Assembly (NCBI GenBank): GCA_910578385.1 | Contig: CAJTQV010000035.1 | Coordinates: 1 to 8,295, forward strand | Length of the DNA stretch: 8,295 bases | Origin: an uncultured Muribaculaceae bacterium | Lineage (GTDB): Bacteria; Bacteroidota; Bacteroidia; Bacteroidales; Muribaculaceae | Direction: 5' to 3' | In this document: piece after piece, positions 1 through 6,834 of the stretch | Layout of the letters: each line of letters begins with the position of its first letter | Numbering within the stretch: position 1 is the stretch's first letter | Program-made: the position numbers and the translations under genes | Notes under the pieces: model-generated | What the model saw: only the letters and a program-made list of their open reading frames with translations | What the model was told of the DNA's origin: nothing | Databases searched by the model: none

Positions 1-15
1 ACATAAAGCGGAATT

Positions 16-774
16 CTAATGGTCAGACTGGGCGGGGCGGCGTTGGCGGACGGCTTCGTACATCATTACGCCGGCGGCTACCGAGACGTTGAGCGAGCCT
101 ATGTTGCCGAGCATCGGGATGGCTACCAACTCGTCGCAGAGGCGGAGCACTTCGTTGGAGATGCCTACGTCCTCGCTCCCCATTACTATGGCTACGGGCA
201 CGGTGTAGTCGGCCTCGGTGTAATCGCGGGCTGCCTTCTCCGAGGCGGCCACAACCTTCACCCCGCTGTCTTTCAGCATACGTACCGCCGAAACCAAGTC
301 GCGCTCACGGCACACGGGCACGTAGAAGAGTCCTCCCGCAGAGGTCTTGACAGCATCGGGTGTTACAGAGACACTGTTGCGCTCCGGTATGATGATGCCG
401 TTCACGCCGGAACAGTCGGCGGTACGGCCTATGGCTCCGAAATTTCGTGTGTCGGTCAGACCGTCGAGCACGAGCAGGAAAGGGTTTGTACCCTCCTCGT
501 AGAGAGTTGGCAGCAGGTTTTCGAGCTTGTGGTAGATGATGGGCGACATCATGGCAATCACTCCCTGATGGTTCTTCATCGTGATGCGGTTCAACCGCTC
601 CTGGGGCACACGCTGCACGAGCACGTCGTACTCCTTGAGCTTCGCGAAAAGCTCGCGCGCCAAGTCGCCCCCGAGGTCCTTGCGGATCAAAACCTTGTCG
701 ATACTTTTACCTGATTCGAGAGCTTCGATGACCGCTCTGATTCCAAATATATATTCTGTCTGATTGGGTTTCAT
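16..774 (-). CDS. rlmB: 23S rRNA 2'-O-ribose methyltransferase, RlmB/TrmH family (SPOUT)
   Basis: This 252-residue protein is a SPOUT-class (trefoil-knot) RNA methyltransferase that uses S-adenosylmethionine to methylate a ribose 2'-OH. In the RlmB subgroup the target is G2251 of 23S rRNA, in the P-loop of the peptidyl transferase centre. An N-terminal substrate-binding domain (about residues 5-80, opening YIFGIRAVIEAL) precedes the catalytic domain (about 95-243). The three family motifs are intact: NFGAIGRTA at 111-119 with the catalytic-type Asn and Arg, MGSEDVGIS at 198-206, and IPMLGNIGSLNVSVAAG at 219-235. Length and motif spacing are normal. It starts at ATG (772-774) and stops at TAG. 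It is the last gene of the co-directional run, 159 bp after recN, with a 9-bp repeat array filling most of that gap. The family is certain. The exact rRNA position is inferred from RlmB-like architecture, and a related TrmH-family specificity is the alternative. Confidence 0.93.
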   Translation of the reverse strand: MKPNQTEYIFGIRAVIEALESGKSIDKVLIRKDLGGDLARELFAKLKEYDVLVQRVPQERLNRITMKNHQGVIAMMSPIIYHKLENLLPTLYEEGTNPFLLVLDGLTDTRNFGAIGRTADCSGVNGIIIPERNSVSVTPDAVKTSAGGLFYVPVCRERDLVSAVRMLKDSGVKVVAASEKAARDYTEADYTVPVAIVMGSEDVGISNEVLRLCDELVAIPMLGNIGSLNVSVAAGVMMYEAVRQRRPAQSDH

Positions 775-803
775 TTCTGTGATTGAATTTAAAATGACTT
801 GTA

Positions 804-938
804 GGGTCTATGGGTCTTATAGGTCTTATAAGGCTTATAAGGCTTATAAGGCTTATAGGGCTTATGGGGCTTATAGGTCTTATAGGGCTTATAGGGCTTA
901 TAGGACCTATAGGGCTTATGGGCCTTATGGGCCCTACA
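804..938. repeat. 9-bp tandem repeat array, 15 units, consensus GGGCTTATA
   Basis: Fifteen contiguous 9-bp units fill the recN-rlmB gap, with no spacers and no length changes. On the plus strand they read GGGCTTATA with variants GGTCTTATA, AGGCTTATA (three in a row at 831-857), GGGCTTATG, GGACCTATA and GGCCTTATG; the first and last units are the most diverged. The unit 930-938 includes the TAG stop codon of recN (934-936), and the array ends 29 bp before the rlmB start codon. Self-complementary pieces include CTTATAAG at several junctions, TATAGG-A-CCTATA at 899-911 and GGGCCC at 929-934, so the transcript can form alternative small hairpins. Because 9 is a multiple of 3, long spurious frames stay open on the plus strand. 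It is not CRISPR-like. The function is unknown. Confidence 0.95.
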
Positions 939-2667
939 CGTTGGCGCTCAGGAGCGCTCTTGCAGCCGAAAGCGCGGCCTCTGATACCTCGCTGCCTGAA
1001 ATCATGGCGGCGAGCTCGCGGATACGGTCATCGACCGTGAGCTGGCGCACATGCGTGACGGTGCGCGTGTCGCCATCCTGCTTGTAGACCTTGAAGTGCA
1101 TGTCACCCTTGGCGGCCACCTGCGGGAGGTGCGTTATGACTATCACCTGCATGTTCTGCGCCACATCGTGCATCATACTGCCCATCTTGTCGGCAATCTC
1201 TCCCGAGACTCCCGTATCGACCTCATCGAAGATGATGGTCGGAAGATTGATGTGTCCGGCGAGAATTGATTTCAGGCTGAGCATCATGCGGGCTATCTCA
1301 CCGCCCGAGGCTATGTCGCCGATCGGTTTCGGCTGTCCGTTCTTGTTGAAGGAGCAGAGGAAATCCACTTCATCCTGGCCGGTGGCGGTAAGTTTGCGCG
1401 TGCTGACACGAGCCTCGAAATTAATATTGGCAAGACCGAGCGGACGCGCTGTGTCGCACAGCTTGCGCGAGAAATTTTCCGCGCTCTTCACACGCGTAGC
1501 CGTCAGCTGATCAGCCTTCTGTTTCAATTCATGTGCCAGTCTGCGCGCCTCGCGCTCCATCTCCGGAATCTCGTCATCACCCAGCGACACTTCCGACACT
1601 TGCCGGCGAATGTCGGCATGGAGCGCGGCGAGTTCGTCTGCATCCTTTACGCGGAAACGCTTCACAGTCTCGTAATAGAGGTTCATGCGATCGGAAAGAC
1701 GGGCGAGAGCGGCGGGGTCGGTGTCTATACGCGAATTGTAGTCATCGACCGTCTCATAAATATCTTTTGCCTCGACAATCAGCGCACGGAGACGCGCCGT
1801 GATTCCGGAAGCGGCATCGGAAAACGAGCTGTCGGCAGGTTCATTCTCCCCATCACCTTCAGTTTCACTTCCGAGCAGATTGAAGTCAATCTTGTCGGCC
1901 AGTCCCGAAGCCTCGGCAAGCATGGACTGCACTCCCCTGTCGCTGTCGCCGAGCATCGAGGCGAGCATGGAGAGCCGGCCTTTTATCTCGTCGGCATCGG
2001 ACAGCACCTCGAAACGACGTTCTATCTCTTTCAGCTCTCCGGCTTTCGGGTTGAGTTTGTCGAGCTGTTCAAGCTGGAACTGCAGGAACTCGATATTCTC
2101 GGCCGAGCGGGCCAACAGTTCCTTGCGGGTCTTGATACGGCGGCGCACCTCGACATAATCGTTGAAGAGCGACAGGTATTCGGCACGCAGTTCATCGTTG
2201 CCTGCCATAGCGTCGATTATGCGCAGACGCTCCGAGGGGTCGTTGATCTTCGCGTTGGCGTGCTGGGAGTGTATATCTATCAGCCGGGGCACAATCACGG
2301 CAAGAGTCTGGAGCGTGACCGAAGTATCGTTGACAAACACCTTGGAGCGGCCCGAAGCCGTGAGCTCGCGGCGGATTGTCATCTCCGACACACCGTCGGC
2401 ACCGGCCACCCAGTCGATACCCTTCTCCTCGAAAAAGGGAATCAGTTCCTCATCGACATCAGTAAACAGAGCCTCTACCACCGACTTGGAACCGCCGTCG
2501 GAAATGACCTTCGTGTCGGCGCGTCCCCCCATCACGAGCGAGAGCGCACCGAGCATTATCGACTTTCCGGCACCGGTCTCGCCGGTTATGATTGTCAGAC
2601 CCGGACCGAATTCGAGGTCGAGGTGTTCAATCAGAGCGTAATTTCGTATGATCAGATTCTTGAGCAT
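934..2667 (-). CDS. recN: DNA repair protein RecN (SMC-like ATPase)
   Basis: RecN is a cytoplasmic SMC-like ATPase that acts early in double-strand break repair, with RecA, by holding DNA together at breaks. This 577-residue protein has the expected split ATPase. The N-terminal half has Walker A GETGAGKS (29-36) and the DIHSQHA segment (131-137). A long charged helical middle (about 160-400) corresponds to the coiled coil. The C-terminal half has the ABC signature SGGEIARM (454-461), Walker B LPTIIFDEVDTGVSG (475-489) and the switch segment ITHLPQVAA (511-519). Length is normal for the family (about 550-580). An acidic, low-complexity stretch at about 266-284 sits in the middle region and may be a flexible loop. 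The ATG start is 85 bp after the DUF4835 gene, and no good TAnnTTTG promoter lies in that gap, so it is probably co-transcribed from upstream. The TAG stop lies inside a 9-bp repeat array. Confidence 0.97.
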   Translation of the reverse strand: MLKNLIIRNYALIEHLDLEFGPGLTIITGETGAGKSIMLGALSLVMGGRADTKVISDGGSKSVVEALFTDVDEELIPFFEEKGIDWVAGADGVSEMTIRRELTASGRSKVFVNDTSVTLQTLAVIVPRLIDIHSQHANAKINDPSERLRIIDAMAGNDELRAEYLSLFNDYVEVRRRIKTRKELLARSAENIEFLQFQLEQLDKLNPKAGELKEIERRFEVLSDADEIKGRLSMLASMLGDSDRGVQSMLAEASGLADKIDFNLLGSETEGDGENEPADSSFSDAASGITARLRALIVEAKDIYETVDDYNSRIDTDPAALARLSDRMNLYYETVKRFRVKDADELAALHADIRRQVSEVSLGDDEIPEMEREARRLAHELKQKADQLTATRVKSAENFSRKLCDTARPLGLANINFEARVSTRKLTATGQDEVDFLCSFNKNGQPKPIGDIASGGEIARMMLSLKSILAGHINLPTIIFDEVDTGVSGEIADKMGSMMHDVAQNMQVIVITHLPQVAAKGDMHFKVYKQDGDTRTVTHVRQLTVDDRIRELAAMISGSEVSEAALSAARALLSANV

Positions 2668-2752
2668 GGCTTATATCCGGCTTCTACTTCCCGGTGTCAG
2701 AGATGTCAACTTCAAATGGTATCTGGTTTCTATTTCAATTCCCGGCTCGGCG

Positions 2753-3667
2753 TCAATTCGTGTCGGGGTTCTTGATCTTGTCGAGACGCTGCGACTCGGT
2801 GGGATATATCGGCTGCAACAGGTCGTAGACATCCTTGCGCTCCGTCTCGGGAGCCTTGGAGTAGACGTTGACCAGCTCGTCGAGTTTCGAGTCGCGGAAT
2901 ATCGACAGCGCGACCGACATGGGCGCGTTGTCGTAGATTGTCTTGATTTCCTTGAGCGACTCGGTTATGACACCCCTCCCCTTGTCGGGGCTGGTGACCA
3001 TCTCGTCGAGTCCCTTACGGTGATAATTATAGAGAAGGTTGCGTATGCCCGAAGTGTTGCCGTCGGTATAGCTGCTGAGCACGGCGGCACGGTTTTTCGT
3101 GTCCTCGAATGTGCGCCATCCGATCTCGCCGCTCGACTGCTGTTGCTGCACGATGGTCTGCGCACGCTCGTAGAAGCGTTCTCCACCCTTGGGCGAGAAA
3201 GAGTCGAAGTCAAGAGCGAGAAAGAGGTTGGCGTAGAAGTCGAGAATCGCGGTGAGGTTGTTCTCGGGCTGAGTCTCATTATAGGTCAGCGGATCACCCT
3301 CGCGGTAGTCGAACTCCACGCGCGTATCCTTGAAATTGAAGAGCGTGGTGGTGTACGTGCTGTTGTAGACGGGGCGTATGAGCTGCAACTGAAGGTCACA
3401 CTTCATGCGGTCGTCGTTGTACTCGCCGACCGTGAGATAGACCGTACACTCAATCTTCTCCATGGCCGAGAAAGTCGCGTCGGAAAACTTAGTCTCGTTC
3501 ATGTAGGTGGTGATCTGCTCCTTCAGGGTCTCGAACACGCTCTTGTTCGTGCCCTCGATCTGCTGGGCGTTCACCTCCACATTGCAACGGAACTCCTGGG
3601 CCGAGGCGGCTGAGGCCACTCCGGCGAGCATTCCGGCTGCTGCTAATATTCTTGCTGACTTTCTCAT
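2753..3667 (-). CDS. DUF4835 family exported protein (possible T9SS-associated PorD-like)
   Basis: A 304-residue protein of the Bacteroidetes-specific DUF4835 type. It starts with a clear signal peptide: basic MRKSAR, a hydrophobic stretch to about residue 20, and a likely cleavage after AASA (about 20-23) before QEF. There is no lipobox cysteine and no later membrane segment, so the mature protein should be periplasmic. Recognisable family-like features are the early FRCNVEVNAQQIEGTNKSVF segment and an internal VEFDYREGDPL segment. The gene lies between coaBC and recN, an order I recall from other Bacteroidetes. I also recall the family being linked to the type IX secretion system under the name PorD. 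No other T9SS gene is in view and I cannot verify that name, so no symbol is given. The ATG is preceded by an A-rich purine tract (3668-3687), a common Bacteroidetes-style initiation region. The TGA stop lies 85 bp before recN. Confidence 0.85.
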   Translation of the reverse strand: MRKSARILAAAGMLAGVASAASAQEFRCNVEVNAQQIEGTNKSVFETLKEQITTYMNETKFSDATFSAMEKIECTVYLTVGEYNDDRMKCDLQLQLIRPVYNSTYTTTLFNFKDTRVEFDYREGDPLTYNETQPENNLTAILDFYANLFLALDFDSFSPKGGERFYERAQTIVQQQQSSGEIGWRTFEDTKNRAAVLSSYTDGNTSGIRNLLYNYHRKGLDEMVTSPDKGRGVITESLKEIKTIYDNAPMSVALSIFRDSKLDELVNVYSKAPETERKDVYDLLQPIYPTESQRLDKIKNPDTN

Positions 3668-3691
3668 AATTTTTCTTTCTTTTTAAGGTGT

Positions 3692-3745
3692 GTCGGACCT
3701 GTCGGACTCGTCAGACTTGTCGGACTTGTCTGACTTGTCAGAGCT
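3692..3745. repeat. 9-bp tandem repeat array, 6 units, consensus GTCGGACTT
   Basis: Six contiguous 9-bp units occupy most of the gap between coaBC and the DUF4835 gene. Plus-strand units are GTCGGACCT, GTCGGACTC, GTCAGACTT, GTCGGACTT, GTCTGACTT and the diverged GTCAGAGCT. The final unit contains the TGA stop of coaBC (3738-3740), and the array ends 24 bp before the DUF4835 start codon. The unit length and placement match the array downstream of recN, but the sequence is unrelated. The frame stays open on the plus strand as a Ser-Asp-Leu repeat, which is a by-product of the 9-bp period. Confidence 0.88.
3710..3734 (-). other. Inter-cistronic hairpin formed by two repeat units
   Basis: Within the coaBC-DUF4835 repeat array, GTCAGAC (3710-3716) and GTCTGAC (3728-3734) are exact reverse complements, giving a 7-bp stem with an 11-nt loop that itself holds GTCGGAC. 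A competing hairpin can form between TCTGA (3729-3733) and TCAGA (3738-3742), which includes the coaBC stop codon. No T-run follows on the minus strand, so this does not look like an intrinsic terminator. A role in mRNA processing or stability is only a possibility. Confidence 0.5.
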
Positions 3746-4925
3746 GGATTGCGTCGATGATGTCGGCGGCTACCTCGCGCTTGGACTTCAGCGGATAGGA
3801 TTTCTCTGCCTCGCGGGTGACTATCGTCACCTTGTTGGTATCGGTGCGAAATCCTGCACCTTTGTCGCGCAGAGAGTTGAGAACTATCATGTCGAGGTGC
3901 TTGCGCTCCAGTTTCGACCGGGAGTTCGAAAGCTCGTTGTCGGTCTCAAGCGCGAAGCCCACGAAGAATTGTCCGGGACGTTTCGCCGCGCCGCATTCAG
4001 CCGCTATGTCGGGATTCTTCACCAGCTCCAGCGTCATGTTGTCGCGCTTCTCACGCTTGATCTTGGAACCGGCCGTTGTCTCAGGGCGATAGTCCGCTAC
4101 CGCTGCCGAGAAAATTCCTATGTCGGCATCGGCGAACTCGCGCAGGGCGGCATCGCGCATCTCCACGGCCGACTCTACATCTATGCGGCGTATGCGTGGC
4201 GACTTGACATCGAGTGCTACAGGACCCGCAATAAGAGCGACCTCGGCTCCGCGTGCCGCGCATTCCTCGGCAAGCGCGAATCCCATCTTTCCGCTCGAAT
4301 AGTTCCCTATAAAACGCACAGGGTCTATGCGTTCGTATGTCGGGCCGGCGGTGATCGCCACTTTCTTGCCTGACAGCGAACCGGCGCGGCCGAAGTATTC
4401 GCGGATACGCTCCACGATGTTCTCCGGCTCCTCCATGCGTCCTTTCCCGACAAGGTGCGAGGCCAGCTCGCCCGACGCGGGATAGATTATCTCCACGCCG
4501 TCGGCTTCGAGGGTGGCAATGTTGCGCTGCGTCGAGGGGTGCGCCCACATGTCGAGGTCCATCGCCGGTGCAACCATCACATGTTCCTTGGCCGAGAGAT
4601 AGGTGGTGACAAGCATGTTGTCGGCCACGCCGTTTGCCATCTTTCCGATGGTCGAGGCCGTGGCAGGCGCAATCACCATCAGGTCAGCCCAGATGCCGAG
4701 GTCCACATGGCTGTGCCACTCGCCCGAATTGGCCGTGAAGAACTCGCTGACCACCGGCTTGCCGCTGAGAGCCGAGAGAGTGACCGGAGTGATGAACTCC
4801 TTTCCGTTGGGGGTGATGACCACCTGCACCTCGGCTCCCTGCTTGACGAGCAACCGCAGAAGATGAGCCGATTTATAGGCAGCTATGCCGCCGCTGATTC
4901 CGAGTACTATATGCTTTCCCTTCAC
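3738..4925 (-). CDS. coaBC: Bifunctional phosphopantothenoylcysteine decarboxylase / phosphopantothenate-cysteine ligase
   Basis: This 395-residue enzyme performs two steps of coenzyme A synthesis: ligation of cysteine to 4'-phosphopantothenate (CoaB) and FMN-dependent decarboxylation to 4'-phosphopantetheine (CoaC). The CoaC domain (about 1-180) begins IVLGISGGIAAYK. It has the catalytic-type His73 (HVDLGIWADL) and the flavin-binding APATASTIGKMANG segment. The CoaB domain (about 186-395) has ITAGPTYERIDPVRFIGN, SSGKMGFALA, SAAVADYRP, KIKR with Lys288, NPDI and a late VLN. Two CoaC positions differ from the E. coli pattern: PAMD (Asp123) instead of PAMN, and LASH (Ser156) where E. coli has the ACG cysteine of the recognition clamp. 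I believe these are at least partly normal for Bacteroidetes. It starts at GTG (4923-4925), matching the usual N-terminus, 8 nt after the exonuclease stop, so translation is probably coupled. The TGA stop lies in a 9-bp repeat. Confidence 0.97.
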   Translation of the reverse strand: MKGKHIVLGISGGIAAYKSAHLLRLLVKQGAEVQVVITPNGKEFITPVTLSALSGKPVVSEFFTANSGEWHSHVDLGIWADLMVIAPATASTIGKMANGVADNMLVTTYLSAKEHVMVAPAMDLDMWAHPSTQRNIATLEADGVEIIYPASGELASHLVGKGRMEEPENIVERIREYFGRAGSLSGKKVAITAGPTYERIDPVRFIGNYSSGKMGFALAEECAARGAEVALIAGPVALDVKSPRIRRIDVESAVEMRDAALREFADADIGIFSAAVADYRPETTAGSKIKREKRDNMTLELVKNPDIAAECGAAKRPGQFFVGFALETDNELSNSRSKLERKHLDMIVLNSLRDKGAGFRTDTNKVTIVTREAEKSYPLKSKREVAADIIDAIQL

Positions 4926-4933
4926 CGCGGTTC

Positions 4934-5716
4934 TCAGATAAGTGTTTTCTTGGGAGGATAAACCTCGTAGTAGAGTCCGGTGAGAACATCCTTGGTGTTC
5001 TTCGGGAAGTCACCCTGCATGATCCAGCTGTAGAAGGAGCGTTCCTTGCGGAAAACCTCTTTCACGGGCTGACCCTTGTGCTTGCCGAAGTTGAAGACAG
5101 GCACGTCGTTGTCGTTGAGCACGATGCGGGCAGCGAGGTCAACGGCGCGTCCCGAACGCGAGAACTCCGACAGTTTCTCGACGTCGTTCTCAAGCGTGTC
5201 GTAACGTTCGAGCTGGCCGAGAAGCACCTCATAGGTAGCACGGGTATCGGCCAGGGCACTGTGCGCGTCGGTCAGATCCTTGCCGCAGTAGAAGCGGTAG
5301 GCCGCAATCAGGGTGCGCTGCTCCATCTTGTGGAAGATGTTCTGCACGTCGACAAAACGGCGGTCAGCCACCTGGAAGTTGATTCCGGCGCGCGCGAACT
5401 CCTCGATGAGCAGAGGCACATCGAACTTGTTGCTGTTGTAGCCGGCAATGTCGCAGTCGCGCAGCTGCTCGTTGAGCGAGTTGGCAATCTGGCGGAAAGT
5501 CGGGGCATCCTTCACATCCTCGTCGGTGATGTGGTGGATTGCGGTGCTCTCCTCGGGTATGTGCATCTCCGGGTTGATACGGCGGCATTTCTCCTCCTCC
5601 GTGCCATCGGGATTGACCTTGATATAACTCAGCTCGACTATGCGGTCGCGGGTTATGCTCGTACCGGTGGTCTCAAGGTCGAAGAAGACCAGCGGTCGTT
5701 TAAGATTCAGTTTCAT
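4934..5716 (-). CDS. DnaQ-like DEDDh 3'-5' exonuclease with ExoX-like C-terminal domain
   Basis: A 260-residue exonuclease of the DnaQ/epsilon superfamily that should remove nucleotides from DNA 3' ends using two metal ions. The DEDDh catalytic set is visible: Asp13 and Glu15 in FFDLETTG (Exo I), Asp99 in NSNKFDVPLL (Exo II), and His152 with Asp157 in AHSALADT (Exo III). After a linker (about 170-205), a small C-terminal module (about 207-242, FNFGKHKGQPV and YSWIMQGDFP) resembles the domain found at the end of ExoX-like exonucleases. The start codon overlaps the dnaN stop as ATGA, and coaBC begins 8 nt after its TGA. This tight linkage suggests co-translation with the sliding clamp and a role in proofreading or repair at the replication fork. 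I see no canonical clamp-binding peptide. It could be a separate repair exonuclease rather than the replicase proofreader, so no symbol is given. Confidence 0.92.
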   Translation of the reverse strand: MKLNLKRPLVFFDLETTGTSITRDRIVELSYIKVNPDGTEEEKCRRINPEMHIPEESTAIHHITDEDVKDAPTFRQIANSLNEQLRDCDIAGYNSNKFDVPLLIEEFARAGINFQVADRRFVDVQNIFHKMEQRTLIAAYRFYCGKDLTDAHSALADTRATYEVLLGQLERYDTLENDVEKLSEFSRSGRAVDLAARIVLNDNDVPVFNFGKHKGQPVKEVFRKERSFYSWIMQGDFPKNTKDVLTGLYYEVYPPKKTLI

Positions 5717-6834
5717 ATTACCTGCATGGGCATTTGGATTGTGACAAGCTCCTCACCCTCTTTCGGCTCAAGGCCCGAGTAGAGGCCGGGACGGGCGGGG
5801 TCGGAGAGACGGAGCAGGATGTTCTCGTCCTGCATGTTCGAGAGAATCTCCACCATGAACACGCCGTTGAACCCGACAACCATGCTGTTGCCCTCGTACT
5901 CGCAGGTGAGGCGTTCCTCGGCCGATGTGCCGTAGTCAAGGTCCTGTGCCGACAGAATCACCTCGCCGGGCTGAAGGTTCATCACCACAAGGCTCGACGA
6001 CTTGGGCGCGAAGAGGTTGATGCGGCGCAGAGCGTTGATGAGCGAAGCGCGGTCGGCCACGAGCGAGAAGGGATTCTCGGTGGGAATCACACGGTTGTAA
6101 TTGGGATAGTTGCCGTTGATGAAGACGGAGTAGAGGAAATAGTCGCCAAACTCGAAGAGTCCACCCTTCGAGTCGAACGATATGCGGATATCATATTCAT
6201 CCTTCGGCAGAAGCGAGCGGAGAATGTTGGAAGTCTTGCCCGGCAGGATGAACGAGGCCGTCATGCCCGGAGCCTTCTCGCTGTTGACATACTTCACGAG
6301 CTTGTGGGTATCGGAACTTACGAAAGTCACGTCGCCCTCGTGGATGTCCCAGTAGATACCGGTCATGACCGGACGCGAAGTCTCGGTGCTGACGGCAAAC
6401 CAAGTGTTCTCCAGACCGCGGAGCACCATGCGCGACGGCAACTCAAGGCGGAGATGGTCGGCCGGAAGCTCACGGCAGAGCGGATAGTCGTTGGCATCAA
6501 CACCCATGAAGCTGAAGTGACCGTTGAGGAAGCGGAGATCAATCTCCTTGGTCTCGTCGTTGATATAGAACTGGAGCGGCTGGTTGTCGATCTCCTTGGT
6601 GATCTCAAGCAGACGCTTGGCGGGAACCGCGATGGCACCCTCTCCCTCTACATCCATTATCGCGACATAGGCGGTGAGTACATTCTCGGAGTCGCTGCCC
6701 GTGATGCTCAGACGGTCGCCCTCGATACGCAACAGGAAGTTGTCGAGAATCTTGATGGTATTCTTGGAACTGATGACCTTGCTGACAGCCTGCAACTGCT
6801 GCTGAAAAGCCTTTCCTTCTACATTAAATCTCAT
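5713..6834 (-). CDS. dnaN: DNA polymerase III subunit beta (sliding clamp)
   Basis: The 373-residue beta clamp forms a head-to-tail dimeric ring around DNA, tethers the replicative polymerase, and serves as the docking hub for repair and mismatch factors. The length matches three domains of about 120 residues. Typical family segments are the N-terminal FQQQLQAVSKVISSKNTIKILDN-like region with its ILDNFLL core, ITGSDSENVL (about residues 45-54), the middle-domain TGIYWDI and FVSSDTHKL segments, GNYPNYNRVIP in the inter-domain region, and the C-terminal IQMPMQVI, where Met368-Pro369-Met370 matches the conserved C-terminal lining of the partner-binding pocket. dnaA is not adjacent. The ATG start is preceded by a promoter with a structured leader of about 85-90 nt, so dnaN probably heads the operon. 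Its TGA overlaps the exonuclease ATG by four bases. Confidence 0.98.
   Translation of the reverse strand: MRFNVEGKAFQQQLQAVSKVISSKNTIKILDNFLLRIEGDRLSITGSDSENVLTAYVAIMDVEGEGAIAVPAKRLLEITKEIDNQPLQFYINDETKEIDLRFLNGHFSFMGVDANDYPLCRELPADHLRLELPSRMVLRGLENTWFAVSTETSRPVMTGIYWDIHEGDVTFVSSDTHKLVKYVNSEKAPGMTASFILPGKTSNILRSLLPKDEYDIRISFDSKGGLFEFGDYFLYSVFINGNYPNYNRVIPTENPFSLVADRASLINALRRINLFAPKSSSLVVMNLQPGEVILSAQDLDYGTSAEERLTCEYEGNSMVVGFNGVFMVEILSNMQDENILLRLSDPARPGLYSGLEPKEGEELVTIQMPMQVI

Noticed and set aside
744..751. TATATTTG matching the -7 promoter consensus at the rlmB start
   Set aside because: It lies within the rlmB coding sequence (codons for Glu-Tyr-Ile-Phe-Gly), downstream of the start codon, where this protein segment is conserved.
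804..938. CRISPR array
   Set aside because: Units are 9 bp and directly adjacent with no unique spacers, and no cas genes are present.
764..1087. Plus-strand open frame with a Tyr-Arg/Lys-Ala repeat protein
   Set aside because: It is the 9-bp repeat array read in one frame, followed by antisense recN. The frame stays open only because 9 is divisible by 3.
2668..2690. Extra copy of the GGGCTTATA repeat near the recN start
   Set aside because: Only one partial match (GGCTTATA) is present and it does not continue with a 9-bp period.
2668..2752. recN-specific promoter in the DUF4835-recN gap
   Set aside because: The best candidate (TACCATTTG on the minus strand) has three bases between TA and TTTG instead of two, and no -33 element fits.
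3690..4373. Plus-strand open frame starting with a Ser-Asp-Leu repeat
   Set aside because: It is the second 9-bp array followed by antisense coaBC; it has no domain, and coaBC is unmistakable on the other strand.
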